This document shows positions 6,409-6,609 of a stretch of 6,609 nt of DNA, piece after piece. The notes under the pieces are model-generated. The model did not search any database and was not told where the DNA came from. It saw nothing but the letters and a program-made list of their open reading frames with translations. The translations under genes and the position numbers were made by a program. The number at the start of each line of letters is the position of its first letter. The stretch's first letter is position 1. The stretch is from Pseudomonadota bacterium (GTDB lineage: Bacteria > Pseudomonadota > Gammaproteobacteria > Burkholderiales > Burkholderiaceae_F): positions 1 to 6,609 of the forward strand of contig JAKANT010000098.1 in the NCBI GenBank assembly GCA_021823635.1, written 5' to 3'.

Positions 6409-6432
6409 CCCGGCTCCCGTTGGCGAGCCGGG
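6409..6432 (-). repeat. 8-bp perfect inverted repeat over the ACP-GNAT ribosome site
   Basis: On the minus strand CCCGGCTC and GAGCCGGG pair perfectly around an 8-base loop, just before the GTG start of the ACP-GNAT gene and 26 bases after the stop of the gene to its right. The second arm includes part of the GGGAG ribosome site, so the hairpin could mask translation. It might also be a terminator for the upstream gene, but it lacks a following T-tract. Confidence 0.45.
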
Positions 6433-6458
6433 ATTGTGCCGCGCGCCGCCAGCCTCTC

Positions 6459-6609
6459 CTACTTGCGCCCAACCGCCTCGCGCGCGATGCCGTCCAGAAG
6501 CGACTCGACTTCCTTCAGGGCCGCCTTCGAAGCCGCCGAGCCGTCGGGTCGCCACGGACGGCGGTACGCGACCACCACCCGGTCCGGCGCCTGCATGGTG
6601 GCGTAAGAT
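6459..6609 (-). CDS. Unidentified protein, C-terminal end only (5' end outside window)
   Basis: An open minus-strand frame enters from the right edge and ends at TAG 6461-6459, giving 49 C-terminal residues. It reads SYATMQAPDRVVVAYRRPW, then a charged helix KAALKEVESLLDGIAREAVGRK. GC-rich third positions support coding. An internal ATG (6597) could be a start of a 45-residue protein, but the frame stays open upstream to the edge. It points the same way as the ACP-GNAT gene, 52 bp upstream of its GTG, so the two may be co-transcribed. I do not recognise the family, and too little is present to assign a function. Confidence 0.55.
   Translation of the reverse strand, partial: SYATMQAPDRVVVAYRRPWRPDGSAASKAALKEVESLLDGIAREAVGRK

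Noticed and set aside
5701..6606. 301-codon plus-strand open frame
   Set aside because: Antisense to the ACP-GNAT fusion and the right-edge gene, and extremely Arg/Ala/Pro-rich.
1..6609. CRISPR arrays, tRNA or rRNA genes, phage or transposon genes
   Set aside because: No regularly spaced repeats, RNA gene signatures or mobile-element proteins were seen on either strand.

Overview
The window is GC-rich throughout, with strong GC bias at third codon positions. Its gene content and protein style point to a Pseudomonadota bacterium, probably a beta- or gammaproteobacterium that oxidises or detoxifies reduced sulfur. That placement is an inference from protein families; there is no rRNA or other marker gene here.

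Layout. (1) The left third is on the minus strand: a TAT-exported type II sulfide:quinone oxidoreductase (sqr) that runs off the left edge, preceded by a decayed thioredoxin-2-like gene (about 1525-1967) whose parts lie in different reading frames. (2) Facing away from them is a Crp/Fnr-family regulator (2091-2759, plus strand). (3) Four plus-strand genes follow: a DsrC/TusE-like sulfur carrier (2894-3256), a periplasmic single-haem Tll0287-like (DUF3365) cytochrome (3308-3883), a single-domain rhodanese (about 3898-4362) and a TAT-exported metallo-beta-lactamase-fold protein (4438-5619). (4) Convergent to them on the minus strand is an acyl-carrier-protein/GNAT acetyltransferase fusion, broken by a frameshift in a CG repeat. 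(5) The 3' end of an unidentified gene lies at the right edge.

How it may work together (inference). SQR oxidises sulfide to sulfane sulfur and passes electrons to the quinone pool. The rhodanese, the DsrC-like protein and, originally, the thioredoxin could accept, carry or reduce the resulting persulfide. The haem protein could sense or transfer electrons in the periplasm. The Crp/Fnr protein, which has four N-terminal cysteines, is the obvious candidate regulator of both arms.

The most unusual points are: a DsrC-like protein that keeps only the upstream C-terminal cysteine; a thioredoxin-2 relic that has lost all four zinc-ligand positions and is frameshifted; a His/Cys-type haem domain inside a sulfur operon; and the ACP-GNAT fusion. 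Several indels fall in short homopolymers or a dinucleotide repeat, so assembly error has to be excluded before calling true pseudogenes.
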